Source: an uncultured Rhodopila sp. (GTDB taxonomy: Bacteria; Pseudomonadota; Alphaproteobacteria; Acetobacterales; Acetobacteraceae). Taken from it: a stretch of DNA of 64,000 bases. The notes beneath the pieces are model-generated. The model was not told the DNA's origin, searched no databases, and saw only the letters and a list, made by a program, of their open reading frames with translations. The DNA is taken from assembly GCA_903851415.1 (NCBI GenBank), contig CAINOE010000019.1:167732-231731 (forward strand), written 5' to 3'. Shown here piece after piece: positions 7,151-16,612 of this stretch; the first letter of the stretch is position 1; every line of letters begins with the position of its first letter. A program made the position numbers and the translations under genes.

Positions 7151-8119
7151 ATGACGGCTGCCGTGACGCATGCGCGGATCGCTATCCCTTCCTTTCAGCC
7201 GGGCAGTCCGGGACTTCGCCGGGCGGAAAACGGCCTCGACTGGTCCACTGATGGCGCAAACTGGCCGAACCGCATCGCCAGCCGCTTCGTAAAGACCGCG
7301 GAACTGACATGGCACGTGCAGATCATGGGACAAGGGCCGATCCTGTTGCTGGTTCATGGCGCGGGCGGCTCCACCAGCAGCTGGCGCGATCTCATGCCGT
7401 GTTTGGCCAGAGATTTCACCGTCGTTGCGCCCGACCTGCACGGCCATGGCTTCACCGGCACGCCTGGCGCGTCCGGAATGACGGTCGACGCCATGGCCGC
7501 CGGCCTGGAAGCGCTGCTTCTGGCGCTTGCGGTCTCGCCGGCGGTCGCGGTGGGGCACTCGGCCGGCGCGGCTATTCTGGCGCGTCTGGTGCTCAGCGGA
7601 CTGGTCGCGGCGCCGTCGGTCCTTGTGGCTCTGAATGGCGCGCTGCTGCCGATGCCGGCGCTGGCCGGCCATGTGTTCCGTTCGGTGGCGAGGCTGCTGG
7701 CGTCGGCGCCCGCCCTTTCCCGGCTGGTCAGCCGCCGGGTGCGCAGGCAGGACGTCGTCGCGAGACTGATCGCCAATACCGGCAGCCGGCTGAACGACGC
7801 CGGCATCGCCGCCTATGCGCGCCTGATGGGCAATCCCGGCCACCTGCGCAGCATGCTGCTCATGCTCGCCAACTGGGACATGCGGGAAATCGGCCGCGAG
7901 CTGCCCGGGCTGCCATGCCGCCTCGTGTTGGTGGCGGCTGACTGCGACCGCGCGGTGCCGCCGCAAGCCGCTCGGCAAATGGCCGCGCGCGTGCCGGGCA
8001 GCGAGTTGATCGTGCACCACGGGTATGGGCATTTGTCGCACGAGGAAGCCCCCGAAGAGACGGCTGCCATCATCCGCCGCGCGGCGCGCGAACGCCTGAC
8101 CGAAGCCGCCGCTGCGTAG
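7151..8119 (+). CDS. bchO: Alpha/beta hydrolase BchO, magnesium-chelatase accessory protein
   Basis: 322 residues. The N-terminus GANWPNRIASRFV followed by LTWHVQIMG is characteristic of BchO. Oxyanion loop HGAGG (69-73), nucleophile elbow GHSAG (135-139, Ser137), acid near Asp266 and His294 (GYGHLSHEE) complete the hydrolase triad. BchO is found in anoxygenic phototrophs, normally beside bchI/bchD, and is thought to assist magnesium insertion into protoporphyrin. Here no other bch gene is near. AAGGA about 9 bases before ATG 7151 supports the start. A generic hydrolase is possible, but the flanking motifs favour BchO. Confidence 0.82.
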   Translation: MTAAVTHARIAIPSFQPGSPGLRRAENGLDWSTDGANWPNRIASRFVKTAELTWHVQIMGQGPILLLVHGAGGSTSSWRDLMPCLARDFTVVAPDLHGHGFTGTPGASGMTVDAMAAGLEALLLALAVSPAVAVGHSAGAAILARLVLSGLVAAPSVLVALNGALLPMPALAGHVFRSVARLLASAPALSRLVSRRVRRQDVVARLIANTGSRLNDAGIAAYARLMGNPGHLRSMLLMLANWDMREIGRELPGLPCRLVLVAADCDRAVPPQAARQMAARVPGSELIVHHGYGHLSHEEAPEETAAIIRRAARERLTEAAAA

Positions 8120-8244
8120 CCCGAACCGGATGCCTGGCGCGCTCCCCCGCCGGTTTCTTGCATCGCCGTCCCGGATCATGTACGTAAAGACAGCCGATCG
8201 GCCAAAGCGGCAGTCAAATCAGGTATCCGGGGGGAGACTATTCC

Positions 8245-8724
8245 ATGAGACTCAGCGTTCTGTTGGCGGTCGTCAGCCTGACCGGCACTCCGGCGTTCGC
8301 GCAGACCGGCGCCACGCCGGTCGATGGCGATTGGATCGGTAAAGGGTCATTCCAAATGGGCGGCGATATCCTGGCTTGCACCGAGGTGAAGATGAAATTC
8401 GTCGGAACCCCGGCGGTTTTCGGCGTGCGGGACGCGTCGTTTGCCTGCGAAAGCTTCAACCAGGCATTCCCGATGAATGACGACTTCGAGGTCAGGCCCA
8501 ATGACGACATCTACTACAAAGGCGCGAAGATCGGCGTTGTCACCGGCACAAGGCTGACCGTCCTGGTCCCTGGAAAAGACGAAGTCGGGACCGAATTTAC
8601 ACTCCGCCGTGAAGGCGATTTCCTTTATTATAATGAAGTCTCGCGCGCTCCCGGGCAACCGCCCGTCTTCGGCATGGTCGCCATCATGCACAAAGACCCA
8701 AACGCTGGTGCAGTGCAACATTAA
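8245..8724 (+). CDS. Secreted protein of unknown function
   Basis: 159 residues. A signal peptide with cleavage after TPAFA (residue 19) precedes a domain of alternating strands (DGDWIGKGSF, GTRLTVLVPG, GTEFTLRREGDFLYY) that suggests a small beta-barrel or lipocalin-like fold. Two cysteines (in LACTEV and FACESF) could form a disulfide in the periplasm. GGGGGGAGA sits 10 bases ahead of the ATG. It lies between bchO and the carotenoid oxygenase, same strand, but gaps over 100 bases argue for separate transcripts. No family recognised. Confidence 0.65.
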   Translation: MRLSVLLAVVSLTGTPAFAQTGATPVDGDWIGKGSFQMGGDILACTEVKMKFVGTPAVFGVRDASFACESFNQAFPMNDDFEVRPNDDIYYKGAKIGVVTGTRLTVLVPGKDEVGTEFTLRREGDFLYYNEVSRAPGQPPVFGMVAIMHKDPNAGAVQH

Positions 8725-8875
8725 ACAGTAACGAAAACCGGCGCATAGTTCACTCGTTGTTTAGGCTTCACTTGCCGGAGCCACACCTTTCGGACGGACA
8801 TTTCCGCATCACCTGAAAATCATGGCGCGCAAGGAACGGCAATGGCCGAACCCGCGTATCAGGGAGCCGAATGTC

Positions 8876-10288
8876 ATGTCAGACGCCTCCACTTTGGAGC
8901 ATGCCGTCCACTGGGTCTCCTGCAAGGCGCAAAAGCTGGCCCCGTACGATGCTGCCAATCGTTATCTTGAAGGTCCGTTCGCGCCGGTTCATGCCGAAGT
9001 GACGCATACCGGGCTTGCCGTCACCGGAACACTGCCGCGCGAGCTGAACGGTCTGTTCGCCCGCATCGGCCCCAACCCGATGGACGTCCCCAACCCCGGA
9101 ATCCACCACTGGTTCCTTGGCGCCGGCATGGTGCACGGCGTCCGTCTGCGCGACGGCAAAGCCCTCTGGTACCGCAACCGCTGGATCGGCACCGATTCCG
9201 TGCAGCAGCGGCTCGGCCGCCCCACCGCGCCGGGGCCGCGCCGGGGGACTGTCGATATCGTCAATACAAACGTGATCGGTCACGCCGGACGCCTCTGGGC
9301 GCTGGTCGAGGGCGCGGCACTGCCGGTTGAACTCGATGCCGAGCTCAACACGCTGCGCCACGGCCTGTTCACCGCGCCCGCGACGCGATCCTTCACCGCT
9401 CACCCGCGGCAAGACCCCGCGACCGGCGAGCTGCATGCCGTGTGCTACGACGTGAGCAACCGCGAGCGCGTGGACTACGTCGTCATCGGCCGAGATGGCG
9501 CCCTGGTGAAAGAGGTCGCAATCCCCGTCCGCCATGGCCCAATGATCCACGATGGCGCGGTGACACGCTCTCATGTCGTGATCCTCGATCTGCCCGTGAC
9601 ATTCTCGATGCGCGCGATGCTCCGCGGGCGGGCTCTGCCCTACACCTGGAACGAACGCCATCCGGCCCGGGTCGGCCTGCTGCCGCGCCACGGGGATGCC
9701 GCCGCGATCCGCTGGTTCGAGATCGAGCCGTGCTACGCGTTCCACATCGCCAACGCCTACGACCGCGATGATGGCACCACGGTGGTCGACGTCGTGGCCT
9801 ATCCGCGCATGTTCGACACCTCCCGCCAGGGGCCGGAGGGCTTCAACAGCAGCTTCGAGCGCTGGACTCTGGACCCAGCGAGCACGCGGGTGAAGCGCAG
9901 CATCGTCTCCGGCTTCAGGCAGGAGTTTCCCCGCTGCGACGACCGCCGCGCGGGACTTCCGTATCGCTATGCTTATAGCATCGGTACTGTCCTCGACGCG
10001 CCCGGCCCGCAGCCGCTGTATCGCCACGACATGGAGACGGGCGCGGTGATCCGCCACGAGTACGGCACGCACCATATGCCGGCCGAGGCGGTGTTCGTGC
10101 CGCGCCATAAGGACGCGGCCGAGAATGACGGATGGCTGATCGCCTTCGTGTACGATCTGCGCGACGACAGCAGCGCGCTGGTGGTGTTGAACGCGGGCGA
10201 TCTCGGTGGCGAGCCTGCCGCGACGGTTCACCTGCCGGCGCGCGTGCCGCTCGGGTTCCATGGCAATTGGATCCCGGATGTGATGTGA
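8876..10288 (+). CDS. Carotenoid cleavage oxygenase (RPE65/CCD family)
   Basis: 470 residues. Iron-dependent dioxygenase that cleaves carotenoids or related stilbene/apocarotenoid double bonds. Four histidine ligands are visible in their usual contexts: TAHPRQDP (His176), MIHDGAV (His225), FHIANAY (His290) and GFHGNW (His462 near the C-terminus). The N-terminal RELNGLFARIGPNP is the family start motif. The frame opens at 8822, but the ATG at 8876 follows AGGGAG by 9 bases and matches family length. Substrate is not predictable; proximity to bchO suggests pigment metabolism. Confidence 0.9.
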   Translation: MSDASTLEHAVHWVSCKAQKLAPYDAANRYLEGPFAPVHAEVTHTGLAVTGTLPRELNGLFARIGPNPMDVPNPGIHHWFLGAGMVHGVRLRDGKALWYRNRWIGTDSVQQRLGRPTAPGPRRGTVDIVNTNVIGHAGRLWALVEGAALPVELDAELNTLRHGLFTAPATRSFTAHPRQDPATGELHAVCYDVSNRERVDYVVIGRDGALVKEVAIPVRHGPMIHDGAVTRSHVVILDLPVTFSMRAMLRGRALPYTWNERHPARVGLLPRHGDAAAIRWFEIEPCYAFHIANAYDRDDGTTVVDVVAYPRMFDTSRQGPEGFNSSFERWTLDPASTRVKRSIVSGFRQEFPRCDDRRAGLPYRYAYSIGTVLDAPGPQPLYRHDMETGAVIRHEYGTHHMPAEAVFVPRHKDAAENDGWLIAFVYDLRDDSSALVVLNAGDLGGEPAATVHLPARVPLGFHGNWIPDVM

Positions 10289-10342
10289 TGGCGATATCCT
10301 CCGATGAGACTATCCGGCAGGGAAACGGAGTAATCGGTTCCG

Positions 10343-10903
10343 ATGCGCATGGCCGAACGATTGGCAATAGCCGGGATCGTCTTGTCGGGTGGCTGGCACC
10401 CGGCGGCGCAGGCCGCGTGGGCGGGATTTGACCAACCGGCGGATCACCTTTGCAGCTTCGGATCGCCATTGCGCCAGCAATACGCGGCAGTGGTCATCTC
10501 GGGCAGATTCGAAACGGGTTCAGGGCGAGCCGGGCCCGTTTATTCACTGGTTTTCACCGCCGATGACGGCAGCGCTGAGATTACGGAACTCGACATCATT
10601 GTCGATGAGCGGGAAATTGGCCGCTTCGATATCGTGTCCCACGTGCCATCCTCTTCGGGGGCGTCCGCCGTCGTGACGCTCGACCCGGACATGATTGGCA
10701 CGCTGTTTCGCGCTACCGACAATGGCAAGGTGCTGCACATACGGGTGCCTCCCGCGCGGCTGTCCTACGACTTCGATCTCACCGGCTTCGCGACAGCCGC
10801 GGATGTCTTCACGGATTGCATGCTCCGCAACACGTCCCGGGTTTCCCCGGCCAGTCTTCCAGCGGATCCGGCCCGGCGTGCGGGTTCGGCGGCAATCCGC
10901 TGA
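10343..10903 (+). CDS. Secreted protein of unknown function
   Basis: 186 residues. A signal peptide ends near HPAAQA (residue 24). The mature part has regular strand-turn patterns (YSLVFTADDGSAEITELDIIV, DIVSHVPSS, LHIRVPPARLSYDFDLTGF) and a late cysteine in DCMLRN paired perhaps with the early one in LCSFG. It begins 54 bases after the carotenoid oxygenase on the same strand, so co-transcription is possible. No family recognised. Confidence 0.6.
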   Translation: MRMAERLAIAGIVLSGGWHPAAQAAWAGFDQPADHLCSFGSPLRQQYAAVVISGRFETGSGRAGPVYSLVFTADDGSAEITELDIIVDEREIGRFDIVSHVPSSSGASAVVTLDPDMIGTLFRATDNGKVLHIRVPPARLSYDFDLTGFATAADVFTDCMLRNTSRVSPASLPADPARRAGSAAIR

Positions 10904-10949
10904 ACCGGGAGGCTATGCCGGGACTGTCGTAACGGCGCGGCGTTTCGGC

Positions 10950-11528
10950 TTACCAGGTCAAGATCGGCACCCCGATCAGCCAGGGATGCAGGAAGATCAT
11001 CGCGACATACGCCACGGTGCCGGCGCCGAGAGCAATCCCGTCGGCCTTCGTAAACGAGCTGATCCTGGCAGCCCCGATATCGCCCCGTTTCTTAACCGCG
11101 ATCCGATCATACACCGCCCAGGCGAGGAACGAACCGAACAGCAGCACGCCACCAAGATCGCCGTTGGCCAGCAGATGCGCCAACGCCCAGATCTTCACCC
11201 CGGCCAGCATCGGGTGGCGCAGCCAACCCCGGATTCGTCCCGGCGCCTTGGGATTGGAGCACGCGAGCGACACGAACGCGAACCACATCAGGACGATGGC
11301 GAGACCGGGTCCCCACGCCGGCGGGCTCCAGAGCTGGATCAGTCCCTCCGCGCGGTAACGCGAGAAGCCCCAGCAGATCATGGCGAACCCGGCAAGCGCC
11401 ACCACCGAGTAAATGCCCTTGAAGGCGCCCGGCCCGACGCGCTCGATCAGCCGCTCTCGTGGGCCGCGAAATGTGGTGAAGGTATGCGTGCCGAGGAAGA
11501 CGATGATCCCGATGATAAGAATAAGCAT
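10950..11528 (-). CDS. NnrU family membrane protein
   Basis: 192 residues with about five to six membrane helices. FLGTHTFTTFRGPRERLI at the start and NPKAPGRIRGWLRHPMLAGV in the middle are NnrU landmarks. NnrU-like proteins occur with nitrite/nitric oxide reductase genes in denitrifiers and are related to the isoprenoid Z-ISO isomerase, so a redox or carotenoid-linked role is also possible. No denitrification gene is nearby. Confidence 0.85.
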   Translation of the reverse strand: MLILIIGIIVFLGTHTFTTFRGPRERLIERVGPGAFKGIYSVVALAGFAMICWGFSRYRAEGLIQLWSPPAWGPGLAIVLMWFAFVSLACSNPKAPGRIRGWLRHPMLAGVKIWALAHLLANGDLGGVLLFGSFLAWAVYDRIAVKKRGDIGAARISSFTKADGIALGAGTVAYVAMIFLHPWLIGVPILTW

Positions 11529-11565
11529 CTGCTGCCTCGCGCGTCCGGTGCGGCTGCGGATAGCG

Positions 11566-11607
11566 CATAAAAAGACCGCCCGGCAACCCGGTTTCGAACC
11601 GGTTGCG
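11566..11607 (-). terminator. Possible terminator after flgH
   Basis: A hairpin with arms GCAACCGGTT/AACCGGGTTGC (one-base bulge) lies 9 bases past the flgH stop, followed on the minus strand by CTTTTTAT at about 11568-11575. The 8-base gap between stem and T-run weakens the call. Confidence 0.4.
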
Positions 11608-11615
11608 CCACCGCG

Positions 11616-12392
11616 TCAGAACGGCATCAGGATATCCATCATCTGCTGGCCCCAGCGCGCCCGCTGCAGATCTGTCAGCTGGCCCCTGCCGCCGTAGGAA
11701 ATGCGCGCCTCGGCCATCCGGTCATGCGGCACGGTATTGTCCGACGCGATGTCCTGCGGACGGATCACGCCGGTCACCTGAAGGTCGCGCAATTCGCCGT
11801 TGACCATGAACTCCTGCCGCGCCGCGACGACAAGGTTGCCATTGGCGAGAACCTGCGTGACGATCCCGGCCAGCCTCAGTGTCACGGCCTCGTTGCGCTG
11901 GATCTGCCCGGCACCGATGTTGCTGTTGCCGCTCTTGGCTGCCAGCAGCGAAGCCGGCGTGACCGTTGGCGGCACGAGTTTCTCGAGGCCGAAAAAATTC
12001 GCCATTCCGGCGGTGTCCGTGCTGGCGCGGGTGGACGTCGTGTTGTTCTTCAGGTTCGCTGAATCATTCATGTTTACCAGAACGGTGACGATGTCGCCCA
12101 CCTGGGCGGCGCGCTGGTCCTTGAAGAACGCGCGGGACCCCGAGCGCCACAGCGCGTTCGCCTCGGTCGGCGACGGCTGAGGCGCCGGCATCGGCAGGGT
12201 CAGCGGCCGCCATTTCGGGTCCTTCGTCGGGTCGTCGGTCGGGGTCATCGCCGGGTCGCGTCCGACTTCGGACAGTTTCGTCAATGTGCCGCATCCGGTC
12301 AGCAGCCAGGCGCAAAGACCGAGGCAAATCGCCGGCCGCACCGCGCGGCGGGCGATCCGGGGTGCCCTGATGTCGCGAGGCTGCTTCAACAC
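11616..12392 (-). CDS. flgH: Flagellar L-ring protein FlgH
   Basis: 258 residues. A lipoprotein signal with lipobox LTGC (Cys34) is followed by the FlgH core: SGSRAFFKDQRAAQVGDIVTVLV, ANGNLVVAARQEFMVNGELR, VTGVIRPQDIASDNTV and a C-terminal ISYGGRGQLTD. FlgH forms the outer-membrane ring around the flagellar rod. It normally sits in a flg operon after flgA/flgG. Here it is alone beside thiD and nnrU, so the flagellar genes are scattered or this is a detached copy. Confidence 0.95.
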   Translation of the reverse strand: MLKQPRDIRAPRIARRAVRPAICLGLCAWLLTGCGTLTKLSEVGRDPAMTPTDDPTKDPKWRPLTLPMPAPQPSPTEANALWRSGSRAFFKDQRAAQVGDIVTVLVNMNDSANLKNNTTSTRASTDTAGMANFFGLEKLVPPTVTPASLLAAKSGNSNIGAGQIQRNEAVTLRLAGIVTQVLANGNLVVAARQEFMVNGELRDLQVTGVIRPQDIASDNTVPHDRMAEARISYGGRGQLTDLQRARWGQQMMDILMPF

Positions 12393-12536
12393 CGTTGTCC
12401 TTCAGGCCGTGCGTTTCGACGGCCGGGACACTAGCGCCGGAAGATTGCCAAACAGTTAACGGCAGGCGGCGAAAGGCTTCAGCCATCTTGGCGGCGGGAC
12501 TGAAGCGTTGGCATCGTTTCCCGTCATCGCCCGATA

Positions 12537-13343
12537 TCAATCAAGCCTCGCCACATCCACCGTGACGGCATGATCCAATGGCCCGTGGCCGCCGCCATAG
12601 CCGGGCGCGGACAGGATAGCCGCACGCACATAGGCCCGGGCGCGGATCACCGCATCCCGGAGCGAAAATCCCTGCGCCAACCCGGCCGCCAGGGCCGAGG
12701 CGGTCGTGCAGCCGGTGCCATGCGTGTGCCGCGTTTCGATCCGCGGCGCCGCAAACGTCTCGATCCCGGCTGCGGTCGCCAGCAAATCAACGACCGTGCC
12801 GGAGGCCATGTGGCCGCCTTTCAGCAGCACGGCCGGCGCCCCCAGCCCGAGCAGCGCCGCCGTGGCAACCCGCATCTCCGCCTCGGTGCCGATAGACGCG
12901 CCGGTCAGCGCCTCCGCTTCCGGCAGGTTGGGAGTTATCACCGCGGCCCGTGGCAGCAGCCGCCGGCGCAGCACATCCACCGCTTCATGCGCAAGCAGCG
13001 CATGGCCGCCCTTCGCCACCATCACCGGATCGAGCACCACCGGCACACCGCCGGCAAACGCCGCGAGCGCATCGCAGACGGCCGCGATCGTCGCCTCATC
13101 GCCCAACATGCCGATCTTGATGACATCGGCGCCGATGTCGGCCATCACGACCTCGATCTGCCGCCGGATGAACGCGGGCGGCACCGCCATCACGCCGTGC
13201 ACGCCGAGCGTGTTCTGCGCGGTCAGCGCGGTGATCGCCGTCGCCGCGAAGGCGCCCAGCGCCGTGATAGTCTTGATATCCGCCTGTATACCCGCGCCAC
13301 CGCCCGAGTCGGATCCTGCGATGACCAGGACCCGTCCCCGCAT
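12537..13343 (-). CDS. thiD: Hydroxymethylpyrimidine/phosphomethylpyrimidine kinase ThiD
   Basis: 268 residues, ribokinase fold. N-terminal VIAGSDSGGGAGIQADIKTI is the HMP-binding signature and ETRHTHGTGCTTASALAAGL is the anion-hole/catalytic motif. The enzyme phosphorylates HMP twice for thiamine pyrophosphate synthesis. Its ATG overlaps the glmM stop (TGATG), so it is the last gene of a folP-glmM-thiD operon. Confidence 0.95.
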   Translation of the reverse strand: MRGRVLVIAGSDSGGGAGIQADIKTITALGAFAATAITALTAQNTLGVHGVMAVPPAFIRRQIEVVMADIGADVIKIGMLGDEATIAAVCDALAAFAGGVPVVLDPVMVAKGGHALLAHEAVDVLRRRLLPRAAVITPNLPEAEALTGASIGTEAEMRVATAALLGLGAPAVLLKGGHMASGTVVDLLATAAGIETFAAPRIETRHTHGTGCTTASALAAGLAQGFSLRDAVIRARAYVRAAILSAPGYGGGHGPLDHAVTVDVARLD

Positions 13344-14713
13344 CAGGCGGCGGCGTCCCGCACCCGGGCAGCCTCGGCGATCAGTTCACACAACGTGTCA
13401 ACCGCATCGGCAACCAGTTCGGGGTCTTCGCCCTCGGCCATGACCCGCACCAGCGGCTCGGTGCCGCTTTCCCGGATCAGCACCCGCCCGGTGCCCTTCA
13501 GGCGCAGTTCCTGCTGGCGGATCGCCGCCTGCACGTGGTCCTGGCGCAGCGGGGACGGCCCGGTGAAGCGGACGTTCTTCAGCCGTTGCGGCAGCCGCTT
13601 GAACACCTGGCATATCTCGGATGCGGGACGTCCCTTCTGCACCAGCACCGCCAGCACCTGAAGCGCCGCCAGCAGCCCATCCCCGGTCGTCGCGAAATCA
13701 GACAAAATCAGGTGGCCGGACTGTTCCCCGCCGACATTCATCCCGGTCGCCCGCATGTGTTCGGCGACGTAGCGGTCGCCGACCTTGGTGCGGTGCAGGG
13801 CGAGGCCGAGCGATTCGAGGTGACGCTCCAGACCCAGGTTCGACATCACCGTCGCGACAATGCCGCCGCCGCGCAGCGTGCCGTCCTGATGCCAGGTCTC
13901 GGCGATCAGCCCGAGGATCTGGTCCCCGTCCACCAAATCCCCGTTCTCATCCGCGATCTGCAGCCGATCGGCGTCACCGTCGAGGGCAATGCCGAGATGG
14001 GCGCCGTGCTCGAGAACCTTGGCGCAAATGAACTCCGGCACCGTGGAGCCGCAGCCTTTGTTGATATTGAAACCATCCGGCGTCACGCCGAGCGGAATCA
14101 CCGTCGCGCCGAGTTCCCACAGCACGGTCGGCGCTACCTTGTAAGCCGCCCCGTTCGCGCAATCGATGACGATCCGCAGCCCGTCGAGCCGCAGTCCGCG
14201 CGGGAAGCTGGCCTTCGCCACTTCTATGTAACGGCCTGCCGCGTCGTCGAGCCGCGACGCGCGGCCCAGCCGATGCGGTTCGGCCAACCGGTCGCCGAAC
14301 CCGCTATCCATCAGCGCCTCGATCTCGAGTTCCTTCTCATCCGACAGCTTAGCGCCATCGGGTCCGAACAGCTTGATTCCATTATCCTCATACGGATTAT
14401 GCGACGCCGATATCATCACGCCCAGATCGGCCCGCAGCGACCGCGTCAGCATCGCCACCGCGGGCGTCGGCAACGGACCGAGCAGGGTGACGTCCATGCC
14501 CGCACCGACGAAACCGGCGGTCAGTGCCGGCTCGATCATGTAGCCGGACAGCCTGGTGTCCTTGCCGATGACCACGCGGTGGCGATGCTCGCCGCGGGTG
14601 AACAGCAAGCCGGCCGCCTGCCCGAGCCGCAAGGCGATGCCGGCCGTCATCGGGTCCGTGTTCGCCTTGCCCCGAATTCCATCAGTCCCGAAAAGACGCC
14701 TTGTATTCGTCAT
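13343..14713 (-). CDS. glmM: Phosphoglucosamine mutase GlmM
   Basis: 456 residues. [13 protein letters not shown] opens the protein, [14 protein letters not shown] carries the phosphorylated Ser104, and ALDGDADRL binds Mg2+. It interconverts glucosamine-6-P and glucosamine-1-P for peptidoglycan and LPS precursors. The ATG at 14713 is selected over in-frame upstream codons because homology begins there. It lies 65 bases after folP and overlaps thiD by one base. A fragment homologous to its codons 158-203 reappears at 16470-16612. Confidence 0.97.
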   Translation of the reverse strand: MTNTRRLFGTDGIRGKANTDPMTAGIALRLGQAAGLLFTRGEHRHRVVIGKDTRLSGYMIEPALTAGFVGAGMDVTLLGPLPTPAVAMLTRSLRADLGVMISASHNPYEDNGIKLFGPDGAKLSDEKELEIEALMDSGFGDRLAEPHRLGRASRLDDAAGRYIEVAKASFPRGLRLDGLRIVIDCANGAAYKVAPTVLWELGATVIPLGVTPDGFNINKGCGSTVPEFICAKVLEHGAHLGIALDGDADRLQIADENGDLVDGDQILGLIAETWHQDGTLRGGGIVATVMSNLGLERHLESLGLALHRTKVGDRYVAEHMRATGMNVGGEQSGHLILSDFATTGDGLLAALQVLAVLVQKGRPASEICQVFKRLPQRLKNVRFTGPSPLRQDHVQAAIRQQELRLKGTGRVLIRESGTEPLVRVMAEGEDPELVADAVDTLCELIAEAARVRDAAA

Positions 14714-14778
14714 CGCCAACCGCCGTTCCGTTTGCACCGTGCGCGGGACGACCCGCGTCGAGCAAGCCGAACAGTGCG

Positions 14779-15615
14779 TTAATCGAACAATGAATGCCAT
14801 ACACGAAACGCCTGGACTGTCTCACGCACGTCATGGACACGAACGATTGACGCGCCGCGTAGCGCCGCGAACACAGCCCCCGCCAGCGACCCGCCCAACC
14901 GCCGATCGGCTTGAGGCTCGAGGCCGGCGGCACCGATGAAGGATTTGCGGGAAAGGCCGATGAGCACCGGGTAGCCGAGGCCAGTGAACGCCGGCAATCC
15001 GCGCAGCAGCGCCCGCGACTGCTCGGCCAGTTTGGCAAAGCCGATCCCGGGGTCGATAGCGATATTTTTACGGTCAATGCCGGCGGCCAGCGCCGCTTCG
15101 ACCCGCGCCAGCAGCTCGGCCCGAACCTCGGCGATGACATCGCCGTAGGTCGCCATGGCGTTCATCGTCGCGGGCGTGCCGCGCATGTGCATGAGCACGA
15201 CCGGGCAGTCCCGGGTGGCGACCAACGCGGCAGCTTCAGGATCGTGCGTCAGCCCGGACACATCGTTGATGATCGTCGCACCGGCATCGAGCGCGGCGCG
15301 CATGGTCGCGGCGTTCCTGGTATCGACAGACACGCACAATCCCGCCCGCGAAAGGCCGCGGACGACCGGGATGACACGTTCCTGCTCGATCTCCGGCGGC
15401 ACGGCGGGGGCGCCGGGGCGGGTGCTTTCGCCGCCGATATCGATGATGTCGGCGCCGTCCTCCGCCATCGCCAGCCCAGCGGCAACCGCGGCGTCCGGGC
15501 CGCCGTGCCGGCCGCCGTCGCTGAAACTGTCGGGCGTCACGTTGAGGATGCCCATGACGCGCGTACGATCGAGGGGCAGGCCGGCCCAATGGAGTGTTTC
15601 GTGCGAGGTGAGCAT
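14779..15615 (-). CDS. folP: Dihydropteroate synthase FolP
   Basis: 278 residues, TIM barrel. [15 protein letters not shown] binds pterin, [11 protein letters not shown] and NDVSGLTHD follow, IDPGIGFAK and GLSRKSFIG complete the DHPS set. It condenses pterin pyrophosphate with p-aminobenzoate for folate. Start at ATG 15615 fits family N-termini. It heads the folP-glmM-thiD operon; ftsH, which often precedes folP in alphaproteobacteria, is replaced here by a toxin-antitoxin pair. Its 5-prime region (15511-15722) is duplicated at 16616-16814. Confidence 0.96.
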   Translation of the reverse strand: MLTSHETLHWAGLPLDRTRVMGILNVTPDSFSDGGRHGGPDAAVAAGLAMAEDGADIIDIGGESTRPGAPAVPPEIEQERVIPVVRGLSRAGLCVSVDTRNAATMRAALDAGATIINDVSGLTHDPEAAALVATRDCPVVLMHMRGTPATMNAMATYGDVIAEVRAELLARVEAALAAGIDRKNIAIDPGIGFAKLAEQSRALLRGLPAFTGLGYPVLIGLSRKSFIGAAGLEPQADRRLGGSLAGAVFAALRGASIVRVHDVRETVQAFRVWHSLFD

Positions 15616-15869
15616 CGGAATCGCCGGGGATATGAGGGAGGACGAAAGCTGTCGCCGCCCGTTCGCTCGGGCGGCGGCCAATCCCATCAGACGGCAGATC
15701 GCACGCCGGGTGCAAGGCCCGGCTGTCCCGCATCACATTCGGTGCCATGAACGGCGAGAGGGTTGGTCTTATGCCGCCTTTCTGTTCCACGCAGCCGCCC
15801 GGGCTGACCTCCCGGCACCGCGTCTGCAATGGGCTGGCGATCGGCCGCCGATGCGCCTATCCTGTCGCC

Positions 15870-16088
15870 ATGTCCGATGTTGACTTCACGACCGGTGCCG
15901 ACTTCCCCGCCCCCCGCAGCGAGACTGCGGAGGAGAAGGAGCAGCGTCTTGCCCGTGAGGCCGTGATGATCGCCGAAGCCCGCGCCTCAGTCGCGGCCGG
16001 CCGCGCGGTCTCCTTCGAAGCGGTGTCGGCCTGGATCGATAGCCTCGGCACTGATCACGAATTGCCGGTACCGCAGTCGGGCCGCTGA
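15870..16088 (+). CDS. ParD-like small antitoxin
   Basis: 72 residues, acidic. A disordered start (DFTTGADFPAPRSETAEEKEQ) leads to a helix AREAVMIAEARASVAAGRAV and a C-terminal VSAWIDSLGTDHELP, a pattern shared with ParD/RHH-class antitoxins (VEAWIDSLGTD type). It ends 9 bases before a ParE-like toxin. Such antitoxins bind their toxin and repress their own promoter. Confidence 0.7.
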   Translation: MSDVDFTTGADFPAPRSETAEEKEQRLAREAVMIAEARASVAAGRAVSFEAVSAWIDSLGTDHELPVPQSGR

Positions 16089-16097
16089 TCCGCACCT

Positions 16098-16400
16098 ATG
16101 GCGAGGCGTGTAAGCCTGTCCGATCAGGCTGCCGTGGACCTGGACGCAATGTACCGATGGCAGTTACAGCCCGGCTCCGGTGCAGCCGCCAGGCGCCGTC
16201 TCCAGGCGATCCGGGACACCATCGGACGGCTCCGTCACCATCCATGCCTCTATGCACGCGGCGATCTGCCTGGCATGCGGGAGGTGTCATCCGAGGAGCA
16301 TCGGATTGTCTTTGTCGTGGATCCCGATACGGGCAGAAATGCCGATGCCGGCGACGTGACGGTGTTGCGCGTTTTCGGGCCGGGGCAGTTGCGGTCCTAG
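16098..16400 (+). CDS. ParE/RelE-superfamily toxin
   Basis: 100 residues. The ParE/RelE fold is visible as SLSDQAAVDLDAMYRWQL, RLQAIRDTIGRLRHHP, REVSSEEHRIVFVVDPD and a final VTVLRVFGPGQ strand. ParE toxins poison DNA gyrase and RelE toxins cleave mRNA on ribosomes; the subfamily cannot be settled here. It follows the antitoxin by 9 bases, the normal order. The module lies between the live folP operon and its relic copy. Confidence 0.75.
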   Translation: MARRVSLSDQAAVDLDAMYRWQLQPGSGAAARRRLQAIRDTIGRLRHHPCLYARGDLPGMREVSSEEHRIVFVVDPDTGRNADAGDVTVLRVFGPGQLRS

Positions 16401-16469
16401 CCGCTCAGCAGCGGATGGCGGCTTGCTTGACGGGGCGCCCCCGGCGATCTTCTCCACCACGTTCGTTAT

Positions 16470-16612
16470 CATCATGGTGCCAGGATCCCAAAGCACGGCC
16501 GGCGCCACCTTGAACGCAGCACCGTTGGCGCAATCGATGACGATGCGGCCGACCAAGCCGCAGTCCGCGCGGGAAGCTGGCCTTCGCCACTTCCACGTAC
16601 CGGCCCGCCGTG
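16470..16612 (-). pseudogene. Relic fragment of glmM
   Basis: Reads [19 protein letters not shown] on the minus strand, matching [19 protein letters not shown] of the live GlmM. At DNA level 16491-16612 aligns with 14121-14240 with scattered substitutions and a 1-base indel; CGCGGGAAGCTGGCCTTCGC is identical in both. Only about 45 of 456 codons remain, out of frame in places. It joins directly to the folP relic. Confidence 0.85.
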
